A stretch of DNA of 64,000 nucleotides from Cladorhizidae sp. MBARI D1340-BT2 (taxonomy: Eukaryota > Porifera > Demospongiae > Poecilosclerida > Cladorhizidae). The notes beneath the pieces were generated by a model. That model saw only the letters and a list, made by a program, of their open reading frames with translations, was not told where the DNA came from and ran no database searches. The stretch's first letter is position 1, and each line of letters begins with the position of its first letter. This document shows, one piece after another, positions 14,901 to 30,300 of this stretch. Location of the stretch: assembly GCA_028752905.1 (NCBI GenBank), contig JAQNBH010000010.1, positions 12,960,484-13,024,483 of the forward strand, given 5' to 3'. The translations under genes were made by a program, and so were the position numbers.

Positions 14901-16103
14901 AGGAGAACTGGAGTCATCCCTATGTGCTCATAACCATTGAGAGCCATCTTGATTGATGCAGGAGAACTGGAGTCATCCCTATGTGTCATAACCATTGAGA
15001 GCCATCTTGATTGATGCAGGAGAACTGGAGTCATCCCTATGTACTCATAACAATTGAGAGCCATCTTGATTGATGCAGGAGAACTGGAGTCATCCCTATG
15101 TGCTCATAACCATTGAGAGCCATCTTGATTGATGCAGGAGAACTGGAGTCATCCCTATGTGCTCATAACCATTGAGAGCCATCTTGATTGATGCAGGAGA
15201 ACTGGAGTCATCCCTATGTGCTCATAACCATTGAAAGCCATCTTGATTGATGCAGGAGAACTGGAGTCATCCCTATGTGCTCATAACCATTGAGAGCCAT
15301 CTTGATTGATGCAGGAGAACTGGAGTCATCCCTATGTGCTCATAACAATTGAGAGCCATCTTGATTGATGCAGGAGAACTGGAGTCATCCCTATGTGCTC
15401 ATAACCATTGAGAGCCAACTTGATTGATGCAGGAGAACTGGAGTCATCCCTATGTACTCATAACCATTGAGAGCCATCTTGATTGATGCAGGAGAACTGG
15501 AGTCATCCCTATGTGCTCATAACCATTGAGAGCCATCTTGATTGATGCAGGAGAACTGGAGTCATCCCTATGTACTCATAACCATTGAGAGCCATCTTGA
15601 TTGATGCAGGAGAACTGGAGTCATACCTATGTGCTCATAACCATTGAGAGCCATCTTGATTGATGCAGGAGAACTGGAGTCATCCCTATGTGCTCATAAC
15701 CATTGAGAGCCATCTTGATTGCTGCAGTTGAACTGGAGTCATCCCTATGTGCTCATAACCATTGAGAGCCATCTTGATTGATGCAGGAGAACTGGAGTCA
15801 TCCCTATGTGCTCATAACCATTGACTGCCATCTTCAATGATGCAGGAGAACTGGAGTCATCCCTATGTGCTCATAACCATTGAGAGCCATCTTGATTGAT
15901 GCAGGAGAACTGGAGTCATCCCTATGTGCTCATAACCATTGAGAGCCATCTTGATTGATGCAGGAGAACTGGAGTCATCCCTATGTGCTCATAACCATTG
16001 AGAGCCATCTTGATTGATGCAGGAGAACTGGAGTCATCCCTATGTGCTCATAACCATTGAGAGCCATCTTGATTGATGCAGGAGAACTGGAGTCATCCCT
16101 ATG

Positions 16104-19100
16104 TGCTGAGCTCATAACCATTGAGAGCCAACTTGATTGATGCAGGAGAACTGGAGTCATCCCTATGTACTCATAACCATTGAGAGCCATCTTGATTGAT
16201 GCAGGAGAACTGGAGTCATCCCTATGTACTCATAACCATTGAGAGCCATCTTGATTGATGCAGGAGAACTGGAGTCATCCCTATGTGCTCATAACCATTG
16301 AGAGCCATCTTGATTGATGCAGGAGAACTGGAGTCATCCCTATGTGCTCATAACCATTGAGAGCCATCTTGATTGATGAAGGAGAACTGGAGTCATCCCT
16401 ATGTGCTCATAACCATTGAGAGCCATCTTGATTGATGCAGGAGAACTGTAGTCATCCCTATGTGCTCATAACCATTGAGAGCCATCTTGATTGATGCAGG
16501 AGAACTGGAGTCATCCCTATGTACTCATAACCATTGAGAGCCATCTTGATTGATGCAGGAGAACTGGAGTATCCCTATGTTCTCATAACCATTGAGAGCC
16601 ATCTTGATAGATGCAGGAGAACTGGAGTCATCCCTATGTGCTCATAACCATTGAGAGCCATCTTGATTGATGCAGGAGAACTGGAGTCATCCCTATGTGC
16701 TCATAACCATTGAGAGCCATCTTGATTGATGCAGGAGAACTGGAGTCATCGCTATGTACTCATAACCATTGAGAGCCTACTTGATTGATGCAGGAGAACT
16801 GGAGTCATCCCTATGTGCTAATAACCATTGAGAGCCATCTTGATTGATGCAGGAGAACTGGAGTCATCCCTATGTGCTCATAGCCATTGAGAGCCATCTT
16901 GATTGATGCAGGAGAACTGGAGTCATCCCTATGTGCTCATAACCATTGAGAGCCATCTTGATTGATGCGGCAGAACTGGAGTCATCCCTATGTGCTCATA
17001 ACCATTGAGAGCCATCTTTATTGATGCAGGAGGAGAACTGGAGTCATCCCTATGTACTCATAACCATTGAGAGCCATCTTGATTGATGCTGGAGAACTAG
17101 AGTCATCCCTATGTGCTCATAACCATTGAGAGCCATCTTGATTGATGCAGGAGAACTGGAGTCATCCCTATGTGTGCTCATAACCATTGAGAGCCATCTT
17201 GATTGATGCAGGAGGAGAACTGGAGTCATTCCTATGTACTCATAACCATTGAGAGCCATCTTGATTGATACTGGAGAACTGGAGTCATCCCTATGTGCTC
17301 ATAACCATTGAGAGCCATCGTGATTGATACAGGAGAACTGGAGTCATCCCTATGTGCTCATAACCATTGAGAGCCATCTTGATTGATGCAGGAGAACTGG
17401 AGTCATCCCTATGTGCTCATAACCATTGAGAGCCATCTTGATTGATGCAGGAGAACTGGAGTCATCCCTATGTGCTCATAACCATTGAGAGCCATCTTGA
17501 TTGATGCAGGAGAACTGGAGTCATCCCTATGTGCTCATAACCATTGAGAGCCATCTTGATTGATGCAGGAGAACTGGAGTCATCCCTATGTACTCATAAC
17601 CATTGAGAGACATCTTGATTGATGCAGGAGAACTGGAGTCATCCCTATGTGCTCATAACCATTGAGAGCCATCTTGATTGATGCAGGAGAACTGGAGTCA
17701 TCCCTATGTGCTCATAACCATTGAGAGCCATCTTGATTGATGCAGGAGAACTGGAGTCATCCCTATGTGCTCATAACCATTGAGAGCCATCTTGATTGAT
17801 GCAGGAGAACTGGAGTCATCCCTATGTGCTCATAACCATTGAGAGCCATCTTGATTGATGCAGGAGAACTGGAGTCATCCCTATGTACTCATAACCATTG
17901 AGAGCCATCTTGATTGATGCAGGAGAACTGGAGTCATCCCTATGTGCTCATAACCATTGAGAGCCATCTTGATTGATGCAGGAGAACTGGAGTCATCCCT
18001 ATGTGCTCATAACCATTGAGAGCCATCTTGATTGATGCAGGAGAACTGGAGTCATCCCTATGTGCTCATAACCATTGAGAGCCATCTTGATTGATGCAGG
18101 AGAACTGGAGTCATCCCTATGTGCTCATAACCATTGAGAGCCATCTTGATTGATGCAGGAGAACTGGAGTCATCCCTATGTGCTGAGCTCATAACCATTG
18201 AGAGCCAACTTGATTGATGCAGGAGAACTGGAGTCATCCCTATGTGCTCATAACCATTGAAAGCCATCTTGATTGATGCAGGAGAACTGGAGTCATCCCT
18301 ATGTGCTCATAACCATTGAGAGCCATCTTGATTGATGCAGGAGAACTGGAGTCATCCCTATGTGCTCATAACAATTGAGAGCCATCTTGATTGATGCAGG
18401 AGAACTGGAGTCATCCCTATGTGCTCATAACCATTGAGAGCCAACTTGATTGATGCAGGAGAACTGGAGTCATCCCTATGTACTCATAACCATTGAGAGC
18501 CATCTTGATTGATGCAGGAGAACTGGAGTCATCCCTATGTACTCATAACCATTGAGAGCCATCTTGATTGATGCAGGAGAACTGGAGTCATCCCTATGTG
18601 CTCATAACCATTGAGAGCCATCTTGATTGATGCAGGAGAACTGGAGTCATCCCTATGTACTCATAACCATTGAGAGCCATCTTGATTGATGCAGGAGAAC
18701 TGGAGTCATACCTATGTGCTCATAACCATTGAGAGCCATCTTGATTGATGCAGGAGAACTGGAGTCATCCCTATGTGCTCATAACCATTGAGAGCCATCT
18801 TGATTGCTGCAGTTGAACTGGAGTCATCCCTATGTGCTCATAACCATTGAGAGCCATCTTGATTGATGCAGGAGAACTGGAGTCATCCCTATGTGCTCAT
18901 AACCATTGACTGCCATCTTCAATGATGCAGGAGAACTGGAGTCATCCCTATGTGCTCATAACCATTGAGAGCCATCTTGATTGATGCAGGAGAACTGGAG
19001 TCATCCCTATGTGCTCATAACCATTGAGAGCCATCTTGATTGATGCAGGAGAACTGGAGTCATCCCTATGTGCTCATAACCATTGAGAGCCATCTTGATT

Positions 19101-22100
19101 GATGCAGGAGAACTGGAGTCATCCCTATGTGCTCATAACCATTGAGAGCCATCTTGATTGATGCAGGAGAACTGGAGTCATCCCTATGTGCTGAGCTCAT
19201 AACCATTGAGAGCCAACTTGATTGATGCAGGAGAACTGGAGTCATCCCTATGTACTCATAACCATTGAGAGCCATCTTGATTGATGCAGGAGAACTGGAG
19301 TCATCCCTATGTACTCATAACCATTGAGAGCCATCTTGATTGATGCAGGAGAACTGGAGTCATCCCTATGTGCTCATAACCATTGAGAGCCATCTTGATT
19401 GATGCAGGAGAACTGGAGTCATCCCTATGTGCTCATAACCATTGAGAGCCATCTTGATTGATGAAGGAGAACTGGAGTCATCCCTATGTGCTCATAACCA
19501 TTGAGAGCCATCTTGATTGATGCAGGAGAACTGTAGTCATCCCTATGTGCTCATAACCATTGAGAGCCATCTTGATTGATGCAGGAGAACTGGAGTCATC
19601 CCTATGTACTCATAACCATTGAGAGCCATCTTGATTGATGCAGGAGAACTGGAGTATCCCTATGTTCTCATAACCATTGAGAGCCATCTTGATAGATGCA
19701 GGAGAACTGGAGTCATCCCTATGTGCTCATAACCATTGAGAGCCATCTTGATTGATGCAGGAGAACTGGAGTCATCCCTATGTGCTCATAACCATTGAGA
19801 GCCATCTTGATTGATGCAGGAGAACTGGAGTCATCGCTATGTACTCATAACCATTGAGAGCCTACTTGATTGATGCAGGAGAACTGGAGTCATCCCTATG
19901 TGCTAATAACCATTGAGAGCCATCTTGATTGATGCAGGAGAACTGGAGTCATCCCTATGTGCTCATAGCCATTGAGAGCCATCTTGATTGATGCAGGAGA
20001 ACTGGAGTCATCCCTATGTGCTCATAACCATTGAGAGCCATCTTGATTGATGCGGCAGAACTGGAGTCATCCCTATGTGCTCATAACCATTGAGAGCCAT
20101 CTTTATTGATGCAGGAGGAGAACTGGAGTCATCCCTATGTACTCATAACCATTGAGAGCCATCTTGATTGATGCTGGAGAACTAGAGTCATCCCTATGTG
20201 CTCATAACCATTGAGAGCCATCTTGATTGATGCAGGAGAACTGGAGTCATCCCTATGTGTGCTCATAACCATTGAGAGCCATCTTGATTGATGCAGGAGG
20301 AGAACTGGAGTCATTCCTATGTACTCATAACCATTGAGAGCCATCTTGATTGATACTGGAGAACTGGAGTCATCCCTATGTGCTCATAACCATTGAGAGC
20401 CATCGTGATTGATACAGGAGAACTGGAGTCATCCCTATGTGCTCATAACCATTGAGAGCCATCTTGATTGATGCAGGAGAACTGGAGTCATCCCTATGTG
20501 CTCATAACCATTGAGAGCCATCTTGATTGATGCAGGAGAACTGGAGTCATCCCTATGTGCTCATAACCATTGAGAGCCATCTTGATTGATGCAGGAGAAC
20601 TGGAGTCATCCCTATGTGCTCATAACCATTGAGAGCCATCTTGATTGATGCAGGAGAACTGGAGTCATCCCTATGTACTCATAACCATTGAGAGACATCT
20701 TGATTGATGCAGGAGAACTGGAGTCATCCCTATGTGCTCATAACCATTGAGAGCCATCTTGATTGATGCAGGAGAACTGGAGTCATCCCTATGTGCTCAT
20801 AACCATTGAGAGCCATCTTGATTGATGCAGGAGAACTGGAGTCATCCCTATGTGCTCATAACCATTGAGAGCCATCTTGATTGATGCAGGAGAACTGGAG
20901 TCATCCCTATGTGCTCATAACCATTGAGAGCCATCTTGATTGATGCAGGAGAACTGGAGTCATCCCTATGTACTCATAACCATTGAGAGCCATCTTGATT
21001 GATGCAGGAGAACTGGAGTCATCCCTATGTGCTCATAACCATTGAGAGCCATCTTGATTGATGCATGAGAACTGGAGTCATCCCTATGTGCTCATAACCA
21101 TTGAGAGCCATCTTGATTGATGCAGGAGAACTGGAGTCATCCCTATGTGCTCATAACCATTGAGAGCCATCTTGATTGATGCAGGAGAACTGGAGTCATC
21201 CCTATGTGCTCATAACCATTGAGAGCCATCTTGATTGATGCAGGAGAACTGGAGTCATCCCTATGTGCTGAGCTCATAACCATTGAGAGCCAACTTGATT
21301 GATGCAGGAGAACTGGAGTCATCCCTATGTACTCATAACCATTGAGAGCCATCTTGATTGATGCAGGAGAACTGGAGTCATCCCTATGTACTCATAACCA
21401 TTGAGAGCCATCTTGATTGATGCAGGAGAACTGGAGTCATCCCTATGTGCTCATAACCATTGAGAGCCATCTTGATTGATGCAGGAGAACTGGAGTCATC
21501 CCTATGTGCTCATAACCATTGAGAGCCATCTTGATTGATGTAGGAGAACTGGAGTCATCCCTATGTGCTCATAACCATTGAGAGCCATCTTGATTGATGC
21601 AGGAGAACTGGAGTCATCCCTATGTGCTCATAACCATTGAGAGCCATCTTGATTGATGCAGGAGAACTGGAGTCATCCCTATGTACTCATAACCATTGAG
21701 AGCCATCTTGATTGATGCAGGAGAACTGGAGTCATCCCTATGTACTCATAACCATTGAGAGACATCTTGATTGATGCAGGAGAACTGGAGTCATCCCTAT
21801 GTGCTCATAACCATTGAGAGCCATCTTGATTGATGCAGGAGAACTGGAGTCATCCCTATGTGCTCATAACCATTGAGAGCCATCTTGATTGATGCAGGAG
21901 AACTGGAGTCATCCCTATGTGCTCATAACCATTGAGAGCCATCTTGATTGATGCAGGAGAACTGGAGTCATCCCTATGTGCTCATAACCATTGAGAGCCA
22001 TCTTGATTGATGCAGGAGAACTGGAGTCATCCCTATGTACTCATAACCATTGAGAGCCATCTTGATTGATGCAGGAGAACTGGAGTCATCCCTATGTGCT

Positions 22101-25100
22101 CATAACCATTGAGAGCCATCTTGATTGATTCAGGTGAACTGGAGTCATCCCTATGTGCTCATAACCATTGAGAGCCTTCTTGATTGATGCAGGAGAACTG
22201 GAGTCATCCCTATGTGCTCATAACCATTGAGAGCCATCTTGATTGATGCAGGAGAACTGGAGTCATCCCTATGTGCTCATAGCCATTGAGAGCCATCTTG
22301 ATTGATGCAGGAGAACTGGAGTCATCCCTATGTGCTCATAACCATTGAGAGCCATCTTGATTGATGCAGGAGAACTGGAGTCATCCCTATGTGCTCATAA
22401 CCATTGAGAGTCATCTTAATTGATGCAGGAGAACTGGAGTCATCCCTATGTGCTCATAACCATTGAGAGTCATCTTGATTGATGCAGGAGGAGAACTGGA
22501 GTCATCCCTATGTGCTCATAACCATTGAGAGCCATCTTGATTGATGCAGGAGAACTAGAGTCATCCCTATGTGCTTATAACCATTGAGAGCCATCTTGAT
22601 TGATGCAGGAGAACTGGAGTCATCCCTATGTGCTCATAACCATTGAGAGCCATCTTGATTGATGCAGGAGGAGAACTGGAGTCATCCCTATGTGCTCATA
22701 ACCATTGAGAGCCATCTTGATTGATGCAGGAGAACTGGAGTCATCCCTATGTGCTGATAACCATTGAGAGCCATCTTGATTGATGCAGGAGAACTGGAGT
22801 CATCCCTATGTACTCATAACCATTGAGAGCCATCTTGATTGTTGCAGGAGAACTGGAGTCATCCCTATGTGCTCATAACCATTGAGAGTCATCTTGATTG
22901 ATGCAGGAGAACTGGAGTCATCCCTATGTGCTCATAACCATTGAGAGCCATCTTGATTGATGCAGGAGAACTGGAGTCATCCCTATGTGCTCATAACCAT
23001 TGAGAGCCATCTTGATTGATGCAGGAGAACTGGAGTCATCCCTATGTGCTCATAACCATGGAGAGCCATCTTGATTGATGCAGGAGAACTGGAGTCATCC
23101 CTATGTGCTCATAACCATTGAGAGCCATCTTGATTGATGCAGGAGAACTGGAGTCATCCCTATGTGCTCATAAGCCATCTTGATTGATGCAGGAGAACTG
23201 GAGTCATCCCTATGTGCTCATAACCATTGAGAGCCATCTTGATTGATGCAGGAGAACTGGAGTCATCCCTATGTGCTCATAACCATTGAGAGCCATCTTG
23301 ATTGATGCAGGAGAACTGGAGTCATCCCTATGTGCTCATAACCATTGAGAGCCATCTTGATTGATGCAGGAGAACTGGAGTCATCCCTATGTGCTCATAA
23401 CCATTGAGAGCCATCTTGATTGATGCAGGAGAACAGGAGTCATCACTATGTGCTCATAACCATTGAGAGCCATCTTGATTGATGCAGGAGAACTGGAGTC
23501 ATCCCTATGTGCTCATAACCATTGAGAGCCATCTTGATTGATGCAGGAGAACTGGAGTCATCCCTATGTGCTCATAACCATTGAGAGCCATCTTGATTGA
23601 TGCAGGAGAACTGGAGTCATCCCTATGTGCTCATAACCATTGAGAGCCATCTTGATTGATGCAGGAGAACTGGAGTCATCCCTATGTGCTCATAACCATT
23701 GAGAGCCATCTTTATTGATGCAGGAGGAGAACTGGAGTCATCCCTATGTACTCATAACCATTGAGAGCCATCTTGATTGATGCTGGAGAACTAGAGTCAT
23801 CCCTATGTGCTCATAACCATTGAGAGCCATCTTGATTGATGCAGGAGAACTGGAGTCATCCCTATGTGTGCTCATAACCATTGAGAGCCATCTTGATTGA
23901 TGCAGGAGGAGAACGGGAGTCATTCCTATGTACTCATAACCATTGAGAGCCATCTTGATTGATACTGGAGAACTGGAGTCATCCCTATGTGCTCATAACC
24001 ATTGAGAGCCATCGTGTTTGATACAGGAGAACTGGAGTCATCCCTATGTGCTCATAACCATTGAGAGCCATCTTGATTGATGCAGGAGAACTGGAGTCAT
24101 CCCTATGTACTCATAACAATTGAGAGCCATCTTGATTGATGCAGGAGAACTGGAGTCATCCCTATGTGCTCATAACCATTGAGAGCCATCTTGATTGATG
24201 CAGGAGAACTGGAGTCATCCCTATGTGCTCATAACCATTGAGAGCCATCTTGATTGATGCAGGAGAACTGGAGTCATCCCTATGTGCTCATAACCATTGA
24301 AAGCCATCTTGATTGATGCAGGAGAACTGGAGTCATCCCTATGTGCTCATAACCATTGAGAGCCATCTTGATTGATGCAGGAGAACTGGAGTCATCCCTA
24401 TGTGCTCATAACAATTGAGAGCCATCTTGATTGATGCAGGAGAACTGGAGTCATCCCTATGTGCTCATAACCATTGAGAGCCAACTTGATTGATGCAGGA
24501 GAACTGGAGTCATCCCTATGTACTCATAACCATTGAGAGCCATCTTGATTGATGCAGGAGAACTGGAGTCATCCCTATGTACTCATAACCATTGAGAGCC
24601 ATCTTGATTGATGCAGGAGAACTGGAGTCATCCCTATGTGCTCATAACCATTGAGAGCCATCTTGATTGATGCAGGAGAACTGGAGTCATCCCTATGTAC
24701 TCATAACCATTGAGAGCCATCTTGATTGATGCAGGAGAACTGGAGTCATACCTATGTGCTCATAACCATTGAGAGCCATCTTGATTGATGCAGGAGAACT
24801 GGAGTCATCCCTATGTGCTCATAACCATTGAGAGCCATCTTGATTGCTGCAGTTGAACTGGAGTCATCCCTATGTGCTCATAACCATTGAGAGCCATCTT
24901 GATTGATGCAGGAGAACTGGAGTCATCCCTATGTGCTCATAACCATTGACTGCCATCTTCAATGATGCAGGAGAACTGGAGTCATCCCTATGTGCTCATA
25001 ACCATTGAGAGCCATCTTGATTGATGCAGGAGAACTGGAGTCATCCCTATGTGCTCATAACCATTGAGAGCCATCTTGATTGATGCAGGAGAACTGGAGT

Positions 25101-27315
25101 CATCCCTATGTGCTCATAACCATTGAGAGCCATCTTGATTGATGCAGGAGAACTGGAGTCATCCCTATGTGCTCATAACCATTGAGAGCCATCTTGATTG
25201 ATGCAGGAGAACTGGAGTCATCCCTATGTGCTGAGCTCATAACCATTGAGAGCCAACTTGATTGATGCAGGAGAACTGGAGTCATCCCTATGTACTCATA
25301 ACCATTGAGAGCCATCTTGATTGATGCAGGAGAACTGGAGTCATCCCTATGTACTCATAACCATTGAGAGCCATCTTGATTGATGCAGGAGAACTGGAGT
25401 CATCCCTATGTGCTCATAACCATTGAGAGCCATCTTGATTGATGCAGGAGAACTGGAGTCATACCTATGTGCTCATAACCATTGAGAGCCATCTTGATTG
25501 ATGAAGGAGAACTGGAGTCATCCCTATGTGCTCATAACCATTGAGAGCCATCTTGATTGATGCAGGAGAACTGGAGTCATCCCTATGTGCTCATAACCAT
25601 TGAGAGCCATCTTGATTGATGCAGGAGAACTGGAGTCATCCCTATGTACTCATAACCATTGAGAGCCATCTTGATTGATGCAGGAGAACTGGAGTATCCC
25701 TATGTTCTCATAACCATTGAGAGCCATCTTGATTGATGCAGGAGAACTGGAGTCATCCCTATGTGCTCATAACCATTGAGAGCCATCTTGATTGATGCAG
25801 GAGAACTGGAGTCATCCCTATGTGCTCATAACCATTGAGAGCCATCTTGATTGATGCAGGAGAACTGGAGTCATCGCTATGTACTCATAACCATTGAGAG
25901 CCTACTTGATTGATGCAGGAGAACTGGAGTCATCCCTATGTGCTAATAACCATTGAGAGCCATCTTGATTGATGCAGGAGAACTGGAGTCATCCCTATGT
26001 GCTCATAGCCATTGAGAGCCATCTTGATTGATGCAGGAGAACTGGAGTCATCCCTATGTGCTCATAACCATTGAGAGCCATCTTGATTGATGCAGCAGAA
26101 CTGGAGTCATCCCTATGTGCTCATAACCATTGAGAGCCATCTTTATTGATGCAGGAGGAGAACTGGAGTCATCCCTATGTACTCATAACCATTGAGAGCC
26201 ATCTTGATTGATGCTGGAGAACTAGAGTCATCCCTATGTGCTCATAACCATTGAGAGCCATCTTGATTGATGCAGGAGAACTGGAGTCATCCCTATGTGT
26301 GCTCATAACCATTGAGAGCCATCTTGATTGATGCAGGAGGAGAACTGGAGTCATTCCTATGTACTCATAACCATTGAGAGCCATCTTGATTGATACTGGA
26401 GAACTGGAGTCATCCCTATGTGCTCATAACCATTGAGAGCCATCGTGATTGATACAGGAGAACTGGAGTCATCCCTATGTGCTCATAACCATTGAGAGCC
26501 ATCTTGATTGATGCAGGAGAACTGGAGTCATCCCTATGTGCTCATAACCATTGAGAGCCATCTTGATTGATGCAGGAGAACTGGAGTCATCCCTATGTGC
26601 TCATAACCATTGAGAGCCATCTTGATTGATGCAGGAGAACTGGAGTCATCCCTATGTGCTCATAACCATTGAGAGCCATCTTGATTGATGCAGGAGAACT
26701 GGAGTCATCCCTATGTACTCATAACCATTGAGAGACATCTTGATTGATGCAGGAGAACTGGAGTCATCCCTATGTGCTCATAACCATTGAGAGCCATCTT
26801 GATTGATGCAGGAGAACTGGAGTCATCCCTATGTGCTCATAACCATTGAGAGCCATCTTGATTGATGCAGGAGAACTGGAGTCATCCCTATGTGCTCATA
26901 ACCATTGAGAGCCATCTTGATTGATGCAGGAGAACTGGAGTCATCCCTATGTGCTCATAACCATTGAGAGCCATCTTGATTGATGCAGGAGAACTGGAGT
27001 CATCCCTATGTACTCATAACCATTGAGAGCCATCTTGATTGATGCAGGAGAACTGGAGTCATCCCTATGTGCTCATAACCATTGAGAGCCATCTTGATTG
27101 ATGCAGGAGAACTGGAGTCATCCCTATGTGCTCATAACCATTGAGAGCCATCTTGATTGATGCAGGAGAACTGGAGTCATCCCTATGTGCTCATAACCAT
27201 TGAGAGCCATCTTGATTGATGCAGGAGAACTGGAGTCATCCCTATGTGCTCATAACCATTGAGAGCCATCTTGATTGATGCAGGAGAACTGGAGTCATCC
27301 CTATGTGCTGAGCTC
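16104..27315. other. Six further hAT-excision-like scars
   Basis: TGCTGAGCTC begins at 16104, 18181, 19189, 21266, 25229 and 27306, always at monomer positions 51-55 and always followed by a CCAACTTG monomer. Here the left neighbour is usually a standard ACCATTG monomer instead of the ACAATTG variant, so the left flank has been partly homogenised. All six lie in the 3085-bp higher-order repeat and were carried by its duplication, so they represent two ancestral scars at most. Confidence 0.78.
22395..24050. repeat. Satellite segment duplicated from 13.3-14.9 kb (copy B)
   Basis: This carries the same ordered series of rare variants as copy A (TCATCTTAATTG near 22411, ACCATGG at 23055, CATCGTGTTTG near 24011). 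It differs by one extra 50-bp monomer at 23171 and by a few substitutions, such as TCATCAC near 23446. It lies between two copies of the 3085-bp repeat. Confidence 0.88.
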
Positions 27316-30300
27316 ATAACCATTGAGAGCCAACTTGATTGATGCAGGAGAACTGGAGTCATCCCTATGTACTCATAACCATTGAGAGCCATCTTGATTG
27401 ATGCAGGAGAACTGGAGTCATCCCTATGTACTCATAACCATTGAGAGCCATCTTGATTGATGCAGGAGAACTGGAGTCATCCCTATGTGCTCATAACCAT
27501 TGAGAGCCATCTTGATTGATGCAGGAGAACTGGAGTCATCCCTATGTGCTCATAACCATTGAGAGCCATCTTGATTGATGTAGGAGAACTGGAGTCATCC
27601 CTATGTGCTCATAACCATTGAGAGCCATCTTGATTGATGCAGGAGAACTGGAGTCATCCCTATGTGCTCATAACCATTGAGAGCCATCTTGATTGATGCA
27701 GGAGAACTGGAGTCATCCCTATGTACTCATAACCATTGAGAGCCATCTTGATTGATGCAGGAGAACTGGAGTCATCCCTATGTACTCATAACCATTGAGA
27801 GACATCTTGATTGATGCAGGAGAACTGGAGTCATCCCTATGTGCTCATAACCATTGAGAGCCATCTTGATTGATGCAGGAGAACTGGAGTCATCCCTATG
27901 TGCTCATAACCATTGAGAGCCATCTTGATTGATGCAGGAGAACTGGAGTCATCCCTATGTGCTCATAACCATTGAGAGCCATCTTGATTGATGCAGGAGA
28001 ACTGGAGTCATCCCTATGTGCTCATAACCATTGAGAGCCATCTTGATTGATGCAGGAGAACTGGAGTCATCCCTATGTACTCATAACCATTGAGAGCCAT
28101 CTTGATTGATGCAGGAGAACTGGAGTCATCCCTATGTGCTCATAACCATTGAGAGCCATCTTGATTGATGCAGGAGAACTGGAGTCATCCCTATGTGCTC
28201 ATAACCATTGAGAGCCATCTTGATTGATGCAGGAGAACTGGAGTCATCCCTATGTGCTCATAACCATTGAGAGCCATCTTGATTGATTCAGGTGAACTGG
28301 AGTCATCCCTATGTGCTCATAACCATTGAGAGCCTTCTTGATTGATGCAGGAGAACTGGAGTCATCCCTATGTGCTCATAACCATTGAGAGCCATCTTGA
28401 TTGATGCAGGAGAACTGGAGTCATCCCTATGTGCTCATAGCCATTGAGAGCCATCTTGATTGATGCAGGAGAACTGGAGTCATCCCTATGTGCTCATAAC
28501 CATTGAGAGCCATCTTGATTGATGCAGGAGAACTGGAGTCATCCCTATGTGCTCATAACCATTGAGAGCCTTCTTGATTGATGCAGGAGAACTCGAGTCA
28601 TCCCTATGTACTCATAACAATTGAGAGCCATCTTGATTGATGCAGGAGAACTGGAGTCATCCCTATGTGCTCATAACCATTGAGAGCCAACTTGATTGAT
28701 GCAGGAGAACTGGAGTCATCCCTATGTACTCATAACCATTGAGAGCCATCTTGATTGATGCAGGAGAACTGGAGTCATCCCTATGTGCTCATAACCATTG
28801 AGAGCCATCTTGATTGATGCAGGAGAACTGGAGTCATTCCTATGTGCTCATAACCATTGAGAGCCATCTTGATTGATGCAGGAGAACTGGAGTCATCCCT
28901 ATGTCCTCATAACCATTGAGAGCCATCTTGATTGATGCAGGAGAACTGGAGTCATCCCTATGTGCTCATAACCATTGAGAGCCATCTTGATTGATGCAGG
29001 AGAACTGGAGTCATCCCTATGTGCTCATAACCATTGAGAGCCATCTTGATTGATGCAGGAGAACTGGAGTCATCCCTATGTGCTCATAACCATTGAGAGC
29101 CATCTTGATTGATGCAGGAGAACTGGAGTCATCCCTATGTACTCATAACCATTGAGAGCCATCTTGATTGATGCAGGAGGACTGGAGTCATCCCTATGTG
29201 CTCATAACCATTGAGAGCCATCTTGATTGATGCAGGAGAACTAGAGTCATCCCTATGTGCTCATAACCATTGAGAGCCATCTTGATTGATGCAGGAGAAC
29301 TGGAGTCATCGCTATGTACTCATAACCATTGAGAGCCATCTTGATTGATGCAGGAGAACTGGAGTCATCCCTATGTGCTAATAACCATTGAGAGCCATCT
29401 TGATTGATGCAGGAGAACTGGAGTCATCCCTATGTGCTAATAACCATTGAGAGCCATCTTGATTGATGCAGGAGAACTGGAGTCATCCCTATGTGCTCAT
29501 AGCCATTGAGAGCCATCTTGATTGATGCAGGAGAACTACAGTCATCCCTATGTGCTCATAACCATTGAGAGCCATCTTGATTGATGCAGGAGAACTGGAG
29601 TCATCCCTATGTGCTCATAACCATTGAGAGCCTTCTTGATTGATGCAGGAGAACTCGAGTCATCCCTATGTACTCATAACAATTGAGAGCCATCTTGATT
29701 GATGCAGGAGAACTGGAGTCATCCCTATGTGCTCATAACCATTGAGAGCCAACTTGATTGATTCAGGAGAACTGGAGTCATCCCTATGTACTCATAACCA
29801 TTGAGAGCCATCTTGATTGATGCAGGAGAACTGGAGTCATCCCTATGTACTCATAACCATTGAGAGCCATCTTGATTGATGCAGGAGAACTGGAGTCATC
29901 CCTATGTGCTCATAACCATTGAGAGCCTTCTTGATTGATGCAGGAGAACTGGAGTCATCCCTATGTACTCATAACCATTGAGAGCCATCTTGATTGATGC
30001 AGGAGAACTGGAGTCATCCCTATGTGCTCATAACCATTAAGAGCCATCTTGATTGATGCAGGAGAACTGGAGTCATCTCTATGTGCTCATAACCATTGAG
30101 AGCCATCTTGATTGATGCAGGAGAACTGGAGTCATCCCTATGTACTCATAACCATAGAGAGCCATCTTGATTGATGCAGGAGAACTGGAGTCATCCCTAT
30201 GTGCTCATAACCATTGAGAGCAATCTTGATTGATGCAGGAGAACTGGAGTCATCCTATGTGCTCATAACCATTGAGAGCCATCTTGATTGATGCAGGAGA

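Larger units (their letters stand above)
15540..27600. repeat. 3085-bp higher-order repeat, three copies
   Basis: Markers such as TCATACC (15621, 18706, 24746), GCTGCAGTTGAAC, GACTGCCATCTTCAATG, GATGAAGG, the 1-bp deletion GGAGTATCCC, CTTTATTG, TGTGTGCTC and the scars at 16104/19189/25229 and 18181/21266/27306 line up at offsets of 3085 and 6040 bp. The copies span about 15.5-18.6, 18.6-21.6 and 24.6-27.6 kb. The segment related to 13.3-14.9 kb lies between the second and third copies. The period equals 52 monomers (3068) plus two 5-bp scars, two 3-bp insertions and one 2-bp insertion, less a 1-bp deletion. The edges are approximate. Confidence 0.88.
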
